The notes under the pieces: model-generated
Database searches by the model: none
What the model was told of the DNA's origin: nothing
The model's input: only the letters and a program-made list of their open reading frames with translations
Translations under genes and position numbers: made by a program
NCBI GenBank assembly: GCA_947179155.2
Contig: OX359283.1
Span: 10,401,764-10,465,763 of the forward strand
Length of the DNA stretch: 64,000 nt
Direction: 5' to 3'
Source of the DNA: Hedera helix
Lineage: Eukaryota > Streptophyta > Magnoliopsida > Apiales > Araliaceae
Part shown: positions 35,523 through 47,606 of the stretch, one piece after another
Numbering within the stretch: position 1 is the stretch's first letter
How the letters are laid out: each line of letters begins with the position of its first letter

Positions 35523-36095
35523 ATCATTTAATGGGCAATTTAAAGTTGCATGAAATTCAATTTCATATTTAAAATAAACCATTTATTTTAATTATAAAAT
35601 AATATAAAAATAAACTATTTATTTTTAATTTTAAAAATCTGCTCAGAATTACAAAAATGCCATTAAAAAAACTGAAAAATCAAAATTTACGAAACTATCA
35701 CCGGAACCAAGTAATTACAAAAATGCCACCGTGCCCAGTGCTCGCGCATTTGCGAACCTCTAGCAACATCCGCAAAATGCGTGCGCGGTGAGTCCCATGC
35801 AATGTGCGCTAACACCATGCGCGCCGTGTGCGGTCCCACGCAATGCGCCCTCACGCCTAGCGCCCGTGCCATGCGCGCCAAGAGCTTCCGTGCAATGCAT
35901 TCCTGTGCCAGTTACTGTAGTTGTTCAAAAAATAAAATAAAATAAAATAATTTTTTTTTTCTTTTCAAAACACGATTTTTGTAATTGATTTTCAATACCC
36001 AAGATTCTATACAAAAAATTATGCCCAATAAATTGTTCCAAACACATACCCATACATATATAAAATTAAAACAATTAATAATTCGCATAAGTTTG

Positions 36096-36109
36096 ACTCT
36101 TCATACAAC
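36096..36109 (-). other. Degenerate primer binding site of copia element A
   Basis: The plus strand here reads ACTCTTCATACAAC, immediately before the LTR edge. The intact form on this strand would be close to GCTCTGATACCA, the tRNA-Met initiator type used by plant copia elements. Four or so differences show decay. Confidence 0.5.
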
Positions 36110-38088
36110 TATTGATTTACAAAAATATGACATACATATAATTAAATTATATAAGCACAACGGAAGCAAGAAAAGTTATATTTTAAAATTTTTCTACAAA
36201 CCAATAACTAGGATTTTTTTATGCGACTATTATTAATTGAGGAAGGATAAAAGATTTATACCTTTATAGAACCAAGCTTCCATGGGTCCGAGTTCAACTC
36301 CCTTTAATCCTTCGCGTTCTTCTTGAAATTCACCTATTAGATTCCACGGATTAATGTTAGCTCCCCAAGTGTAAAGCCTCTAGAGGTGATCCACCAAGAG
36401 ATCTATGAATTAAAGAAGTAAATTTTGATTTCTCCAAACCATGGGTGACTAGATATAGAGAATTATGAAGTATTCTCTCTATTCTTATGAAAAAGTGTGT
36501 AACCTTAATCTGTGATAAGACTTCTCTTATTTATAGATATAGTCAACTCTTCTAAACTATTTAGGATTATGGTTTTAATTTAATTCTCAATTCAATTAGA
36601 AACTAAATTAATTAATTACAATTCCTAAACTATTTTGAAACTTAATTATTTAATAATGAGAGTACTTCTTATTAATTAATTACTAAACTATTTAGTAACT
36701 TAATTAATTATTATAATTACAATTCCTAAACTATTTAGGAATTTAATTATTTACAATAGTACTACTAATTATTAATTAATTCATAAACCACTTAGGAACT
36801 AAATAATAATACTAGTAATGATAATAATAATAGTAATAATAATATTTAGGAACTAAATAATAATACTAGTAATGATAATAATAATCCTCTTTTTAATTAA
36901 TAATTAGTATTTTTAAAATACTAAACTATAAATATTAAGCTATTTAATTTATTTTATCACCATAGTATAAATTAAATATACTAAATTTATTATTACGATT
37001 ATGATATCCACTTTTAAAATAAATATTACTCTTTTGCGGTGTAACCTTTTAGGTTCTCCATATTAAACCGGTATAAAAAAATAAATTAGAACAATTTTAA
37101 TTCATTTATTACGAATTAATTCTTTAATTCAGAATAAATAATTATTCCATAATAAGGGTAAGCCCTCTTAGCGATTAATTGACATTCGAGATAATATAGA
37201 TTTTAACATTTGATCATAAAAGAACCTTTCAGCGAATAGTTACCGTATAATTCAATCATTCTACCATACAATATCCCAATCAAATATAAGACATGAAATT
37301 TTTGTCAAGTCTTATATTTGATTTGATTTGATTTGATCATATGTATTTCAATTCACAAATACACAACTCTAGTTAATGTAAATTAGAAACTCCTTTCTAA
37401 TTCCATTCAACCCTGGCTAGGGATTTCCGAGTTGTCATTTATTGAATCGCATAAGACATTCTCTCCCTTTACTTGAAGTGGTAGATCCTTTATTGATCAT
37501 TCACCCATCTCCATGTGTACCTTATTATACACAAGTATATCATTTGATATACCAACAAGTCTTAAAGAATATGTCAAAGTATAACTTAGTACACACAAGA
37601 TACTATGATGATCTCAAGTCCAATGATCACTTGTACGACTATCACATAAGGAACTCCTATTGACAGACAAGTAAAACTTCATTAGGTGTTCCTTGAGTGA
37701 GTCGCGTTTAATGAACTTATTCTCTAATAAGCACATACATACTTGCTTTAGTGTCTCTACACAAATGATTATGAGATCAATCATCATCTTCGTAAGAGCA
37801 AGCATAATATGTACCAATCTATTCGGATCTACTAATCCCCTTTTTAGTGATCTAATGAGTTGGAACAATTTTAGTTTTGAGCTATCTTGAATTTAGATCT
37901 CATTAGCACGATCTTCATCATGGTTCTAAAAGCATTGCTCGAAAATTATGGCTTTATCCATTTAATTAATTTAGCTAATTAATCATGAATAAAGAAATGT
38001 CTTGATACTTTTATTAATAAACGAATAAGATTACAAAGTATATGATTATCACATCAAATATGATTGGCTTGAGGGCATACTACTTTCA
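36110..38088 (-). repeat. 5' LTR of copia element A
   Basis: Matches 12969-14962 throughout. The left edge TATTGATTTAC corresponds to TGTTGGTTTGC in the other LTR, so the terminal TG has mutated. A minus-strand TATA-like box lies at 36524-36535. Confidence 0.9.
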
Positions 38089-38798
38089 CTTCGGGCATGC
38101 CTTATTCAGATCTGTATAATTAATGTAGACCATCCACTTCCCATTATATTTTCTAACTAAAACCACGTTTGCCAGCCACTCTAGATATTATATTTCTTCA
38201 ATAATCCCAGGATCCAGATGTTTCCCAACCTCTTCATCAATAATTCTCTGCCATTTTGGTGCAAATACTCGCCTTTTTTTATGAACTAGTTTTTAGCTAA
38301 GATCAACTGACAGTCTATGGACAACCATATCTTCTGTTATCCCAGGCATGTCGTGAGGTGTCCAAGTAAAGATATCTGAATAAGCCCATAACAATTCTAT
38401 CTACCCGATTTTGAGTGTACTTTGCAACCTGACACCTATCCTTATTAACTTCGACGTGTTGCCCGGTATTAGTTCCACTTGTTTTGCCTTTTCGGCAAGC
38501 AACGCCAATGGCTTGATGACTCCTTTAGTGAATGGCTCAATGTTCACAACCATAATCTATTTTGGCCTACTTACACCGACGACCGACGTTGTAAGCGTAG
38601 TTCGGTAACACCTCTTTGCTATGTTCAAGTCTCATTTCACCTCGCCGACCCCATTAGGCATAAGAAATTTAATCTTGAAGTATGGGATCAATGTGACAAC
38701 ATGAAATGTAGATAAAGTTATCCTTCCCAGTATGGTATTGTAAGCCGAATCAACTTGAACCACAAAGAATTTCACCATAACCTTCATATCCCGTGGAG
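38089..38798 (-). pseudogene. Tat-lineage pol, protease-RT linker and RT start
   Basis: The minus-strand reading gives VVQVDSAYNTILGR (protease end, about 38760), then YSDIFTWTPHDMPGI (about 38370). Next come EWLANVVLVRKYNGKW and INYTDLNKACPK, which runs to the CTTCG insertion site. The next residue, KDFY, lies at 12968, beyond the copia element. This shows that 38089 and 12968 were once adjacent. One TAG and other stops interrupt it. Confidence 0.88.
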
Positions 38799-39957
38799 TG
38801 ATGAGTGAGTTTTATGCCTGCGAATTAGTACTTCTGCCTTAATAATTTGTGAGTTTTTTAGAGTTATTTATGCTTCTATAAGTGGTCTTTATGGTTCCTA
38901 ATATTTTATTCTCGATGTGCAAGGTTTTTAAGCTTAAAGGGTAAAATGGTAAATTCACAACAAGACCACCATCGCATCAGTCACCCCTACTGGCTTCAGG
39001 CGAGATTTTTTTTATTTAACAAAAGTTGCAACATGGCCTAAAATAACATATTATCCTATAAGGCTGCAGAGATCAGTTTTTAGAGCTCAAGAATAAGAGA
39101 TTCTTTAAGATTAGAAATAAATAAAGTGAAGGAAGTAACTAGATATTGGAACTAAATTCTTTAGGAGTCTCCATATTTAATTTTTCTTTCCTTATTGTAA
39201 TCCACAGATGATGATCATCTTGTCAATGGTTTTTATTTCATTAACTATGAACTAACTTATATTCTAAGATTGTAATGGAACCTAATACTTAGTTTCAATT
39301 AAATATCCCTCTTGTTACTGATTGTGGATTGAAAATGAATGATTATCATGTTTTATGCTTCTTGTATAGATTAGTTACATTATAAGTAATGTGGTGTTGA
39401 TTATAATATTGAAAAATGGATTAAATAGCATTACTTAAATATGATAGCACTTGTAGGATCATTCATCTTAGGATTGAATGCCTAAATTGTATCTCAGATA
39501 CAAATATATCGTTATATCTTGTGTAGCCTTGTTGAGGATCTGTTTCTATTATCATCATGCTGAATTAGTATCACATAGAAATATAGAGATCTGGTTAATC
39601 GAGTGTGAGTCAGTTAACTATCAAAAGAATTTTGTGACTGCATTTATTCTCAGGCTATTATTTGTTTGATTTATTAATTAACAGGAGATGAATGAGGTTT
39701 TAACGAGGTATTGGGGGAAATTAGGGTCTTAGCTTGTCTCGTACGGATAATAGTTGTCGTGCTTTATTAATTTTGTAATTTTGTTTCTTTATAATCACCA
39801 TCTTAATCATTGTTTAAATAAGATTAGGTTGATATAAGGTTAATGCTTGGAAAGTGTTAGTGTTAACTCCTTGTGGGTTCGACCTTGTTATTTACTTTAT
39901 ACTACTTATAGGTCGTGTATACTTGCATGGGTTTATTAATTAATAAATCGACCAACA
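38799..39957 (+). mobile_element. 1.16-kb solo LTR in Tat pol
   Basis: It begins TGATGAGTGAG and ends CGACCAACA, and is flanked by TGGAG at 38794-38798 and 39958-39962. There is no coding. The right part has the phrase CTCCTTGTGGGTTCGACC, seen near the end of many plant LTRs. A shared phrase AGGGTAAAATGGTAAATTC lies at 38938-38956. Orientation is inferred from these. Confidence 0.8.
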
Positions 39958-39964
39958 TGGAGTC

Positions 39965-42681
39965 TGTTGACTTGGTCACATTTCGTTCTTTGGTTTTGAT
40001 GATGACTTTATCCCTGTGTACTAAAACCCTTGAAATTGTATGATAAGTTACATGCAACAAGACAATGCAGCACGCTGTATGTAAAACTGGACTGTAGTGG
40101 TCAACATGATTTATCAAGACTGAATGCAGCGAGCTGGATACAAGTTGCAGAATACCAAGAGTTTAACGGCTGAAATCTTGATGATCTACAAAAGGGTTTC
40201 TAGGATATCATGAATGATCTTAGCTTTATTTATGTCTCAATTAAAGCTCTAGGATTGCATGAACATAATCATGAGAGTAATTAATTAATAATTATGGAAA
40301 TAATTAATTAAGCTTTAAAAATTAACTTGGTTTAAAAAGAAAATAATATCTTATTTTGTAAAGCTAATTATTAATTCTTTTTTCATAAATAATTGAGCTA
40401 ACTTATATTAGTTAAGATTTTCATAATAATTGATTGAGCTAATTAACATAGATATCTTTTAAATCAATTATTTTGGATAAAATGGGATCTATTTATGGAA
40501 ACAGTTATTGTGAGTTGTTCATTATTAATTTAAGCTTTCCATAATATCTTAATTGATTGAGCTTTCCATAAATTAGTTAATTGATTGAACAATTCAATTT
40601 CTATATTTTCATAATTGATTGGGCTATATAATATATATCAATCAAATCAATTTTGAAAAGTTGAAAAGAAAATTAATTAGTTCTTCCAAAAATAAGAGGA
40701 GTTAATTTGAAAATATATTTTAATCTATTTCCTTAAATTTTAGAATTGGGATTTCTATTAATTTGACTTTCCATAATTACCTTGATTAATTGACCAAATT
40801 TATTTTCATATCTTCATTTCAATTAATCATATTGTTTGGGTAATCATGGAAGTAATTTATTATGGAAATAATTAATTGGGATTCCTAAATTAATTCCACG
40901 GTTCACTATTTACTTAAATGGAAAATTGTTTCAATTCTTTCCATAATTAAAGTTGTCTAATTGATTATATTCCAACTTGCTAAGTTCATTTCCTTATTCA
41001 CCGTGATTGGATAAATAACATGTAACGGTAATGTGATTGGGAAAAGGAATCAATTAACAATATAATTGCCTAATATGGTTATTCTTTATTTGATTCTCTC
41101 CAACGGTTACTATAGATATAAATTGATTGTTTGAGCTAAATAGATATTGTTATCAATTAATGAACATGTATCATGGGACTAATTAATTAAATAATCATTC
41201 CATATGAATCTTTATTGATGGAGTCAATCAAAGATATTTAATCATTTAGGAAAGCCATCATCATGTTTCTTTAGTTAGCCAAAAAGTTAATGAATGAAAA
41301 AGCTAACGGTATGATTGAGCAATTATTTAATTACTTTATATCCTTTTTGATTGCCTGTAATAATCACTTTCCATATTAGACAAATTGTGAGTGAGTTGTC
41401 CTGTAGTAAAGCAAATGATTTTTATATGATAAAGGAACACACCCATGTTGACCAAGACTAATGGACTTTGCTTTATTTATATAAACTTTCCATGCATGCA
41501 ATCATATCTCCCAACGGTAACATGGTTAAGTTTCATTTATGGAAATTTATTTTTTCCTGAGAAACCATGAATGACTTTAATTATTTTATATATATTGTGC
41601 AAGATGATTCTTTAGTTAATGAGTGACAAAGCATGCAACGATAATAATTGGGATTAGATGAATATTTGCCTATCTATATTTCCTGATTGTCAACGGATGT
41701 TCATCATATCAATTATATTAAAATAACAAGGAATATGGAATGTGAAAGGCATCTGCTTTGTAACGGCTACATCTCTTTTTGTTATATATATACATTTGAC
41801 GTGGCTTAGAGAAAAAGTGGTGGAAGATACCAAGCAAGAAAAAAAAGGCAACATACTCATTCTAAAATCTTCTTTCTTCACATACTTTTCATAAGGGTTG
41901 CTTAAAAGGTCTCTGTTGTGAAGCATAATTAAAAAGGTTGTGGTGCATCAAAAGTCCTCCGATTAATTTTCAACTTTCTTCTTTGCGCTTAAACTGGTGA
42001 TATCTTTACTTTCATAGTGATCACTACATATAGAATTGAGTTTTGAATTGTGATATAATTATTGCTTTGATCATAGTTTATCTTGTGATTATCTTATATT
42101 AATCTCAAAGTTTTTCGGGTATTTAATCCAAGTTGGGTTAGGATCTTTACAATCAAGTTACAGGTGAGCTTAGGAGCTCGGTGAGTAGAGGTACTCAAGG
42201 GGTGCACAGGTTTGCACAAAGTGAGCAAAAGTGCTCGGGAGGAAAAGTCCTCAAAGGTTTTGGTAACTTGAGTTGTAAAGGGGTTTTATTTGTAAACCAA
42301 GTTGAATAATAAAGAAGTCGATGATAGGGGCCGAACCACGTAAAAATCTTTTGTGTTTGTGTGGTTGATTGTTTAATTTTATTCGTTCATTGCATCTTTC
42401 AATTTTGAATTGTAATACACATTTTGAATACTTTAACATATATATTTTATGAGAAAATTATTCATTTCAACTCAGACCTTCATTTAATACAAGAAAAATA
42501 ATTATCTTATCATATCATCTAAATTACATTAGCAGTGTAAATCAATTTCCTAATCAGCAACCTGAAATCAGCTATTCAGCAAACTGTTTTACCTACTGGT
42601 TTATTAAATCACCAAAATTGGACATAGTTTTACTCCACACTTATTCAACACCCCCTTCTAAGTGTGCCTACTTATATTTCA
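39965..42681 (+). mobile_element. 2.7-kb solo LTR, SIRE/Maximus-like copia
   Basis: It begins TGTTGACTTGG and ends TATATTTCA, flanked by GAGTC (39960-39964) and GAGTT (42682-42686), one difference. The end region with GAACCACGTAAAAATCTTTTG and ACACCCCCTTCTAAGTGTG resembles SIRE/Maximus LTRs. It has no coding frame of note. It holds an array of five hairpins at 42166-42252. Removing it and the neighbouring solo LTR restores a continuous Tat protease frame across the site, which supports both boundaries. Confidence 0.8.
42166..42252 (+). repeat. Array of five short hairpins with different stems
   Basis: Stem/loop/stem in order: GAGCT-tagg-AGCTC (42166-42179), TGAGTA-gagg-TACTCA (42182-42197), GTGCA-caggtt-TGCAC (42202-42217), GAGCA-aaag-TGCTC (42223-42236), GAGGA-aaag-TCCTC (42239-42252). 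All stems are perfect; four of the five use GAG with CTC. Confidence 0.9.
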
Positions 42682-42940
42682 GAGTTGTCCCAAAGACCAT
42701 TAGTAATTCTACAGTCCCGACCATAGGTACAGGCTTGTTGTCGAACCCATACAAAGGTGATTCATGTCCAACCTCAAACTTGACCCCTTGCAAATCCATC
42801 CGTTGGTACGCATGACTGTACAACATATCGACCGAAGATCTATTATCGATTATGATACGTCTCATGTCTATAAGACTAATCTTTCTATCCTGAAGTTGAA
42901 AGAACTCTACGGAGACTGCGAAGGGAAATAACTTGAGTTA
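42682..42940 (-). pseudogene. Tat-lineage protease region
   Basis: The minus strand gives MRRIIIDNRSSVDMLYSHAY (from 42865), the aspartic protease site of the Tat clade, where relatives have D-N/S-G-S-S. Here Gly is replaced by Arg, so the site would be dead. VGHESPLYGFDNKPVPMVGT and VELLMVFGTT follow, up to the solo LTR junction. Similarity upstream fades at about 42940, where Athila sequence begins. Confidence 0.85.
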
Positions 42941-42965
42941 TACATAATCAAGATACTATAGCAGA

Positions 42966-44400
42966 AAAAGAAAAAAAATTCTTTGCGGGAATATGTTATG
43001 CCACTAGTCACGGATGTCCAGTCGAGCATCATTAGGCCAGGTATTATAGCTAACAGCTTTGAAATCAAGTCGGGCACTATCCAAATGATTCAGAATCATG
43101 TGCAATTCGGTGGGAAGCCAAATGATGACCCGAACGATCATTTGATAAACTTCCTAGAAATCTGTGACACATTCAAATATCAAGGAGTTACCAAAGACGC
43201 TATTAGACTCCAACCGTTCCCTTTCACTCTTCGTGATAAGGCAAAATTTTGGTCGCACTCTCTTCCATCGGGCTCCATTACTACCTGGGCTGAATTAGCT
43301 TATAAATTACTGGTGAAGTTCTTTCCGCCAGCAAAAATAACAAGGTTAAGGAATGACATCACATCTTTATCACAACAGGACTCTGAGTCTATTTATGAAA
43401 CGTGTGAGCGATTTAAGGTTTTATTAAGAATATGGTCGCACCATGGCATACCCAAATGGCTGCTGGTTCAGACATTCTATAATGGGTTGTTTAATTCAAC
43501 TTGAACGAGTATAGATGTCACAGGTGGCGAAACATTAACGGGGAAGAATTATGATGACACCTATGAGTTGCTGGAAACCATAGCAGCTAACAACTATAAA
43601 TGGTCTTCTGAGAGGTAGACTCATAGAAAGGTGGCTGAAATTTATGAGCTAAATGAAGTTACAGCCTTATCTGCACAAGTGGTTGCACTTACAAGGAAGA
43701 TTGATAATTTTGGAGTGAAATCTGTACAAAGTGTAGTAGTAGCGTGTGACATTTGTGCTGAGGATCACCCGAGTGATCAATGCACTATAATAGAAGATTC
43801 AGTTTAGTATGTTAGCAATTATAATCGACAGCAAAACAATAATGTTCCCACCCATTACCATCCTAGCTTGAGGAATCACCTAAATTTCTCATGGAGCAAT
43901 AATAACAACCAAGGCCATCTTTAGTTCCAAGGCAACCATATCCTCCAGGATTTTTAAATTACAATCAACAACAATAAGTCCCTTAACAAGCTCCACCTCA
44001 ACAGGAGAAGAAGTCTAACTTAGAAGAACTTCTCTCCCGATATATTTCATAAAACGAGATGAGAATAAATAGTCAAGAAGTGCCCATTCAAAACTTGCGA
44101 ACGCTATCAATAATAGTCCACAAGGGGCCTTACCAAATGATACTGAAGTCAATCCCAAGAGGGAAGATAAGGATTAGTGTAAAATAGTTACATTCCGTAG
44201 TAGTAAAGAGTTACCTGAAACTATTGAAAAAGCCATTACAGTGTCACAACCTGCCAATGAAGAAGACGTTATTGTTGAAGAAAATAACAAGAGTGGGCCG
44301 ACATAAACTATGGTAGAGGAATTGAAAGTGCCAGATCTGAATGCCAACAAAACCATTCCTAAAATACAGCTTATGCCATTTCCATAACGAATGCAGAAAC
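42966..44400 (+). pseudogene. Athila element 2 gag
   Basis: A 173-codon open stretch (42983-43504) has the gag core: IQMIQNHVQFGGKPNDDPND, then FPFTLRDKAKFWSHSLPSGS and FFPPAKITRLRNDI. A TGA at 43502-43504 stops it. Homology continues with a zinc knuckle CDICAEDHPSDQC (about 43750) and an Asn/Gln-rich tail to about 44100. A linker with ALPNDTEV-like words, itself frameshifted, runs to 44400. Several in-frame stops make it a pseudogene. Confidence 0.88.
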
Positions 44401-47400
44401 AGACACTGGATAAACAGTTTTCTAAATTCTTAGAGGTATTGAAAAAGCTTCACATAAACATCCCATTTGCCGAAGCTCTGGAGTAGATGCCTAGCTGCAT
44501 GCAATTTATGAACGACATTCTGTCCAAGAAAAGAAAGCATGGCGATTATGAGGTGGTGGAGCTTACGAGGAATGTAGTGTGATCCTTCGGAAAAAAACTA
44601 CCTCCAAAGCTTAAGGACCCTGGAAGTTTCACTATACCGTGCTCCATCGGAAGTCAATTCAACGGGAAAGGTTTATGTGATCTAGGCACAAGCATCAATC
44701 TTGTGCCCCAGTCAATCTACAAGAAGCTCGGGTTGAATGAAGCAGAGTCCACTAGTGTTACTCTGTAGCTGGCAGACAGGTCCGTTACATATCCAAAAGG
44801 AGTCATAGAAGATGTGTTGGTGAAAGTAGATAAGTTCATCTTCCCCGCAGATTTTATAGTACTCGACTTTGAGGAGAATCGAGAAGTGCCTATTATTTTA
44901 AGGCATCCATTTCTAGCCACTAGGAGAACTATCATAGATGTCTAGAAAGGAGAGCTCACCATGAAGGTGCAAGATCAAGAGGTAACATTTAAAGTATTCA
45001 AGTTTATGAAGTTTTTGAGTGACTTTGACGAGGTAGTAAATGAAGTATTTATGGAATCTTATGTATCTGACCCTTTAGAAGCTTCAATCATTGGAACCTC
45101 TACTTTGGAAGATCCTACCCATATCGAGTGTATGAAATTGTTGGATGCTTCTCCACGATTCACCAAGTTCAAGTAACACTATGAATCTTTGGATCGAACG
45201 AAAACTTCTAATTCTCAATCAACTTTATCTAAGGAGGAATCACCTGTATTGGAATTCAAATCGCTACCGAGTTATTTGCAATATGCCTTTCTAGGAAAAA
45301 TATCCACTTTTCTGTTATAATTTCTACAGCTCTAGATGAGGAACAGGAAAATGAACTCTTAAGTGTGCTTAGAAAGTATAAGACAACTTTAGGGTGGACT
45401 ATTTCAAACATAAGAGGAATTACTCCCTCTATATATATGCACAAGATCCTGTTGGAGGATGATGTTAAACCCACCATTGAGCATCAAAGATGTCTTAATC
45501 CTATCATGAAGGAGGTAGTCAAGAAAGAGATCATTAAATGGTTTGATGCTGAAATTATTTACCTGATCTTTGACAGTCCGTGGGTGAGCCCTATTCAGTG
45601 TGTCCCGGAAAAAAAGGGAGTGAAAGTCGTTTCAAATGAGAATAATGAGTTAATTACAACTCGGACAGTCACTGGTTAGAGGGTATGTATGGATTACTAG
45701 AAGCTCAACAAGGCAATTCAAAAAGATCATTTTCCTGTTCCATTCATCAATCAAATACTAGATAGACTAGCCGGGCATGAATATTATTGTCTCTTGGATG
45801 GATTCTCCGGTTACAACCAAATTTGTATAGCACCTGAAGATTAGGAGAAAACCACATTCACTTGTCTATACGACACCATTGCATTCAGGAAGATGTCATT
45901 TGGATTGTGCAATACACCTTCTATGTTTCAAAGATGTATGATGTCCATCTTTTTTGACATAGTAGAATAGACTCTGGAAGTATTCATAGATGATTTCTCG
46001 GTGTTTAAAAATTCTTTTGAAGCATGTTTAGAGAATTTAACTATGGTGTTAAAGTGATGTGTGGAAATAAATCTGGTGTTGAACTGGAAGAAATGTCATT
46101 TTATGGTGGAAGAATAGATTATTCTGGGGCATAGAGTATTTGCAACAAGAATAAAAGTTGACAAAGCCAAAATAGAGACCATTGAAAAGCTTCCACCACT
46201 ATTGTCTGTGAAGGGAGTTCGGAGCTTTCTAGGCCATGCAGGCTTCTATAGGTAGTTTATTAAAGATTTCTCAAAAATTACTAAGTCTCTCTGTAGCCTT
46301 ATAGAAAAAGATGTACCTTTCAAGGTGGATAAGGCCTACATCAAAACATTTGATATGCTCAAGAAGAAGTTGATTTTTTCTCCCACAATAGATGTTCTTG
46401 ATTGGGAATTACCTTTTAAACTATTGTACGATGCAAGTGATTAATTGAGGTAGTTTTGGGTCAACGAAAAGAGAAAAATTTCCATACCATTTACTATGCA
46501 AGCAAGACGTTGACAGATACATAACTCAACTATACAACCACTAAGAAAGAACTACTTGCAGTTGTATATGTCTTTAACAAATTCCGCTCCTATCTCATCG
46601 GAACGAAGGTAATCGCTTTCACCAATCACTTTGCCATTAAGTATTTGATATCCAAGAAAGATGCAAAGTCGAGGCTGATTAGATGGGTTCTTCTGCTCCA
46701 AGAATTCGATTTGAAGATTCGTGATAAAAAGGGGACAAAAATCCAAGTCGTTGATCATTTATTGAGATTAGAGAACACTAAAAAACAAGGGGAAAATGGC
46801 AGGATAATTAATGAACATTTTTCTGATGAGAAACTGTTTGCCATACAGAGTGAAGTACCATGGTATGCTGATTTTGATAACTATATTGTAAGCAATGTGC
46901 TTCCTCCGGACTTAAATTATTAGCAAAGGAAAAAGTTCTTGAGTGATGTGTGATTCTATGTATGGGACGAGCCTTTCCTATTTAAGCAATGTGTGAATCA
47001 GATTCTGAGGAGATGTCTGCCAAAAGAGGAAATGGAGAATGTACTTCACTCAAGATGTTTAAAGATGTTCATTCTTTCGTATCACGGTGCGATAATTACC
47101 AAAGAGTGGGGAATATATCCAGAAGACACGAAATGCCTTTGAACAATATTTTGGAAGTTAATTTTTTTTAAGGGGATAAACTTTATGGGCCCTTTCTCGT
47201 CGTCATACAATAATCTCTATATACTAGTTGTTATGGACTATGTATCCAAATGGGTCGAAGTTGTTGTTATGCCGACTAATGATTCCAAAGTGGTGCTTAA
47301 CTTCCTTCGAAAAAATATTCTTTCATGCTTTGGCACTCCGCAGACAATTATTAGTGATGAGGGTTCACACTTCTATAACAAATATTTTGCTGCCCTCCTT

Positions 47401-47606
47401 GTTAAGTATGGGGTCTCCCATAAGATTGCTACGACTTACCATCCATAAACCAGTGGTCAAGCGGAAGTTTCTAATAGAAAAATAAAATATATTCTATAAA
47501 AGACGGTGAATCCTAACCGAAAGGATTGGTCGAGGAAATTAGATGATGCGTTGTGGGCCTACAGAACAGAGTGCAATTCGCCAATTGGGATGTCACCATA
47601 TCGCCC
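44400..47606 (+). pseudogene. Athila element 2 protease, RT, RNase H and integrase
   Basis: Protease: CDLGTSINLVPQSIYKKLGL (about 44670), with Thr replacing the usual Ala. RT: EEDDVK-type start region at about 45450, YYCLLDGFSGYNQI (about 45785), MSFGLCNTPSMFQRCM (about 45892) and a catalytic box FIDD instead of FMDD (about 45987). RNase H spans about 46420-46700. Integrase: CDNYQRVGNISRRHEMP (about 47090), FMGPFSSSYNN (about 47180), IISDEGSHFYN (about 47350) and TSGQAEVSNRK (about 47450). More than ten stops and some frameshifts. The frame is interrupted by an LTR after GMSPYR. Confidence 0.9.

Noticed and set aside
42166..42252. CRISPR-like array
   Set aside because: Units have no constant repeat or spacers of constant length, and the host is a plant; stems vary and pair, so it is a hairpin array.
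38799..42681. One single element with an internal region between 38799 and 42681
   Set aside because: No primer site follows 39957, and both segments have separate TG...CA ends and separate target duplications; two solo LTRs fit better.
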